A stretch of 64,000 bases of DNA from Robertkochia solimangrovi (GTDB lineage Bacteria; Bacteroidota; Bacteroidia; Flavobacteriales; Flavobacteriaceae), in NCBI RefSeq assembly GCF_007279655.1, contig NZ_QKWN01000001.1:620001-684000 (forward strand). The letters are read 5' to 3'. The position numbers and the translations under genes are program-made. The notes under the pieces are model-generated. The model saw nothing but the letters and a program-made list of their open reading frames with translations, was not told the origin of the DNA and did no database searches. Below are positions 63,291 to 64,000 of this stretch, one piece after another (the stretch's first letter is position 1; the number at the start of each line of letters is the position of its first letter).

Positions 63291-63839
63291 TTAGTTACCA
63301 GACCAAAGCCCGGCTTTATTTTCTCGAGCATTTCTTTGCATTTCAATAAACAACGCTGCATATTTCACATTCGGAGGTACCGTATATGCCATCGCATATC
63401 CGTTTTCAACTAAATGTGCATTAAGAAAGGTTCCATCCTCCAGATAAGCATAGGCAAGGGTACGACCGTAGCGATCATATTTATCAACATCATATTCCAG
63501 TCTGACTTTTTTACCTTGTAAGAGTTGTTTTATGTATTCGGAAGCTTCCGTGCCAAAAGCCTCTTTTTTGATGTTAAACATATTTCGGGATTCAGGGGCA
63601 TCGATTCCGATGAGACGAATCTTTTCTCCTTTTTCGGTTCCGTTGTCGATCCAAAATGTGTCGCCATCTACAAATTTTTTAATCGGGAAATATTCATATA
63701 GATATTTAGTAGGTTTATGCTGGGTAACGGTATTATTGTTTGCCGTAGTAATAGAATAGAAATTACCGCTATAACTAAGGGCAAGTAGGGAGGAAATTAG
63801 TAGCAGGAAAGCTTTGTTCATCAATATTGAAATTTTCAA
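63291..63839 (-). CDS. Secreted thermonuclease-like (SNase) nuclease
   Basis: 182 residues with a signal peptide (AFLLLISSLLALSYSGNFYS, about 9-28) and an SNase OB-fold: IKKFVDGDTFWIDN, GEKIRLIGIDAPES (catalytic Arg and Asp), FGTEASEYIKQLLQGKKVRLEYDVDKYDRYGRTLAYAYLEDG (Glu and Arg of the active site, quoted in parts), NAHLVENGYA. All catalytic positions are present. Probably degrades extracellular or periplasmic DNA and RNA. Full length. Confidence 0.93.
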   Translation of the reverse strand: MKISILMNKAFLLLISSLLALSYSGNFYSITTANNNTVTQHKPTKYLYEYFPIKKFVDGDTFWIDNGTEKGEKIRLIGIDAPESRNMFNIKKEAFGTEASEYIKQLLQGKKVRLEYDVDKYDRYGRTLAYAYLEDGTFLNAHLVENGYAMAYTVPPNVKYAALFIEMQRNARENKAGLWSGN

Positions 63840-63956
63840 TTTCTACGACTATTATTAACTATAACACTTTTTTTATTGCTGTTTGAGTGGGTTTAAATAT
63901 ACAATTCTTTCGAAAGAATTATTTACGGATACCCTCATGGAATTTTTATAAAAAAG

Positions 63957-63980
63957 AAAAGCCGGGCAAACCCGGCTTTT
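63957..63980. terminator. Terminator near right window edge
   Basis: AAAAGCCGGG CAAA CCCGGCTTTT, a perfect 10-bp stem. Just beyond, TTA at 63985-63987 could be the stop of a minus-strand gene (...FRIR) that begins outside the window, whose terminator this would be. Confidence 0.8.
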
Positions 63981-64000
63981 AAGTTTAACGAATACGGAAT

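Overview
The window reads as chromosome of a Bacteroidota bacterium, most likely a marine member of the Flavobacteriaceae. The reasons are SusC/SusD pairs, TAnnTTTG-type -10 elements, a fused ccoNO gene, CarboxypepD_reg-like domains, many short lipoprotein signals and moderate-to-low GC. No tRNA, rRNA, CRISPR array, IS element or phage gene was recognised.

Layout. (1) 1-559: the 3' part of a superoxide dismutase gene. (2) 697-3314: a minus-strand yceI / beta-barrel porin / yceI cluster. (3) 3878-14729: a microaerobic respiration block. It holds a Crp/Fnr-type regulator, the copper ATPase gene ccoI, ccoS, fused ccoNO, ccoQ, ccoP, ccoG, ccoH and a TauE/UreH-type membrane protein, with a convergent hemN. 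A 14-bp near-palindrome (ATGACAWTTRTCAK) lies 51-61 bp upstream of the starts of the regulator, ccoI, ccoS, hemN and the yceI cluster, which suggests one regulon. (4) 14811-17331: two small membrane proteins and an atypical pyruvate-kinase-like protein with a duplicated B-domain-like segment. (5) 17518-39960: a pectin/galacturonate utilisation locus. The catabolic operon is kduI-kduD-uxaC-kdgK-kdgA-dctPQM-uxaB-uxaA, followed by a convergent LacI-type regulator, then susC-susD, a DUF4861 lipoprotein, a GH105 hydrolase, a PL10-CE8 fusion and a CE12 esterase. Operators fitting the LacI consensus TGNAANCGNTTNCA sit directly behind the -10 elements of kduI and susC. A variant precedes the regulator gene and another copy lies inside uxaB.

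(6) 40183-46614: a mixed region with an unknown membrane-anchored protein, an HTH/membrane-protein pair, a ComB-type phosphatase, a small operon (Cys-rich lipoprotein, COX1-helix-like protein, SGNH esterase) and a vWA protein with a SusC-like N terminus. (7) 47169-53518: a tripartite RND efflux operon with a palindromic candidate operator upstream; the permease has Asp-Asn where AcrB-type pumps have Asp-Asp. (8) 53693-63839: a DoxX-like membrane protein, an unknown secreted protein, a GH29 alpha-L-fucosidase, flavobacterial lipoproteins, an outer-membrane protein, a DUF2914 membrane protein, a sorbosone-dehydrogenase-like cytochrome c and a secreted nuclease.

How it works together. Extracellular and outer-membrane pectin breakdown (PL10, CE8, CE12) feeds SusCD. 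GH105, perhaps after DUF4861 action, releases unsaturated uronate. TRAP DctPQM probably carries uronates inward. KduI/KduD and UxaC/UxaB/UxaA converge on KDG, and KdgK and KdgA give pyruvate and glyceraldehyde-3-phosphate. Independently, the Crp/Fnr-like protein probably switches on the high-affinity cbb3 oxidase, its copper supply and oxygen-independent haem synthesis when oxygen falls.
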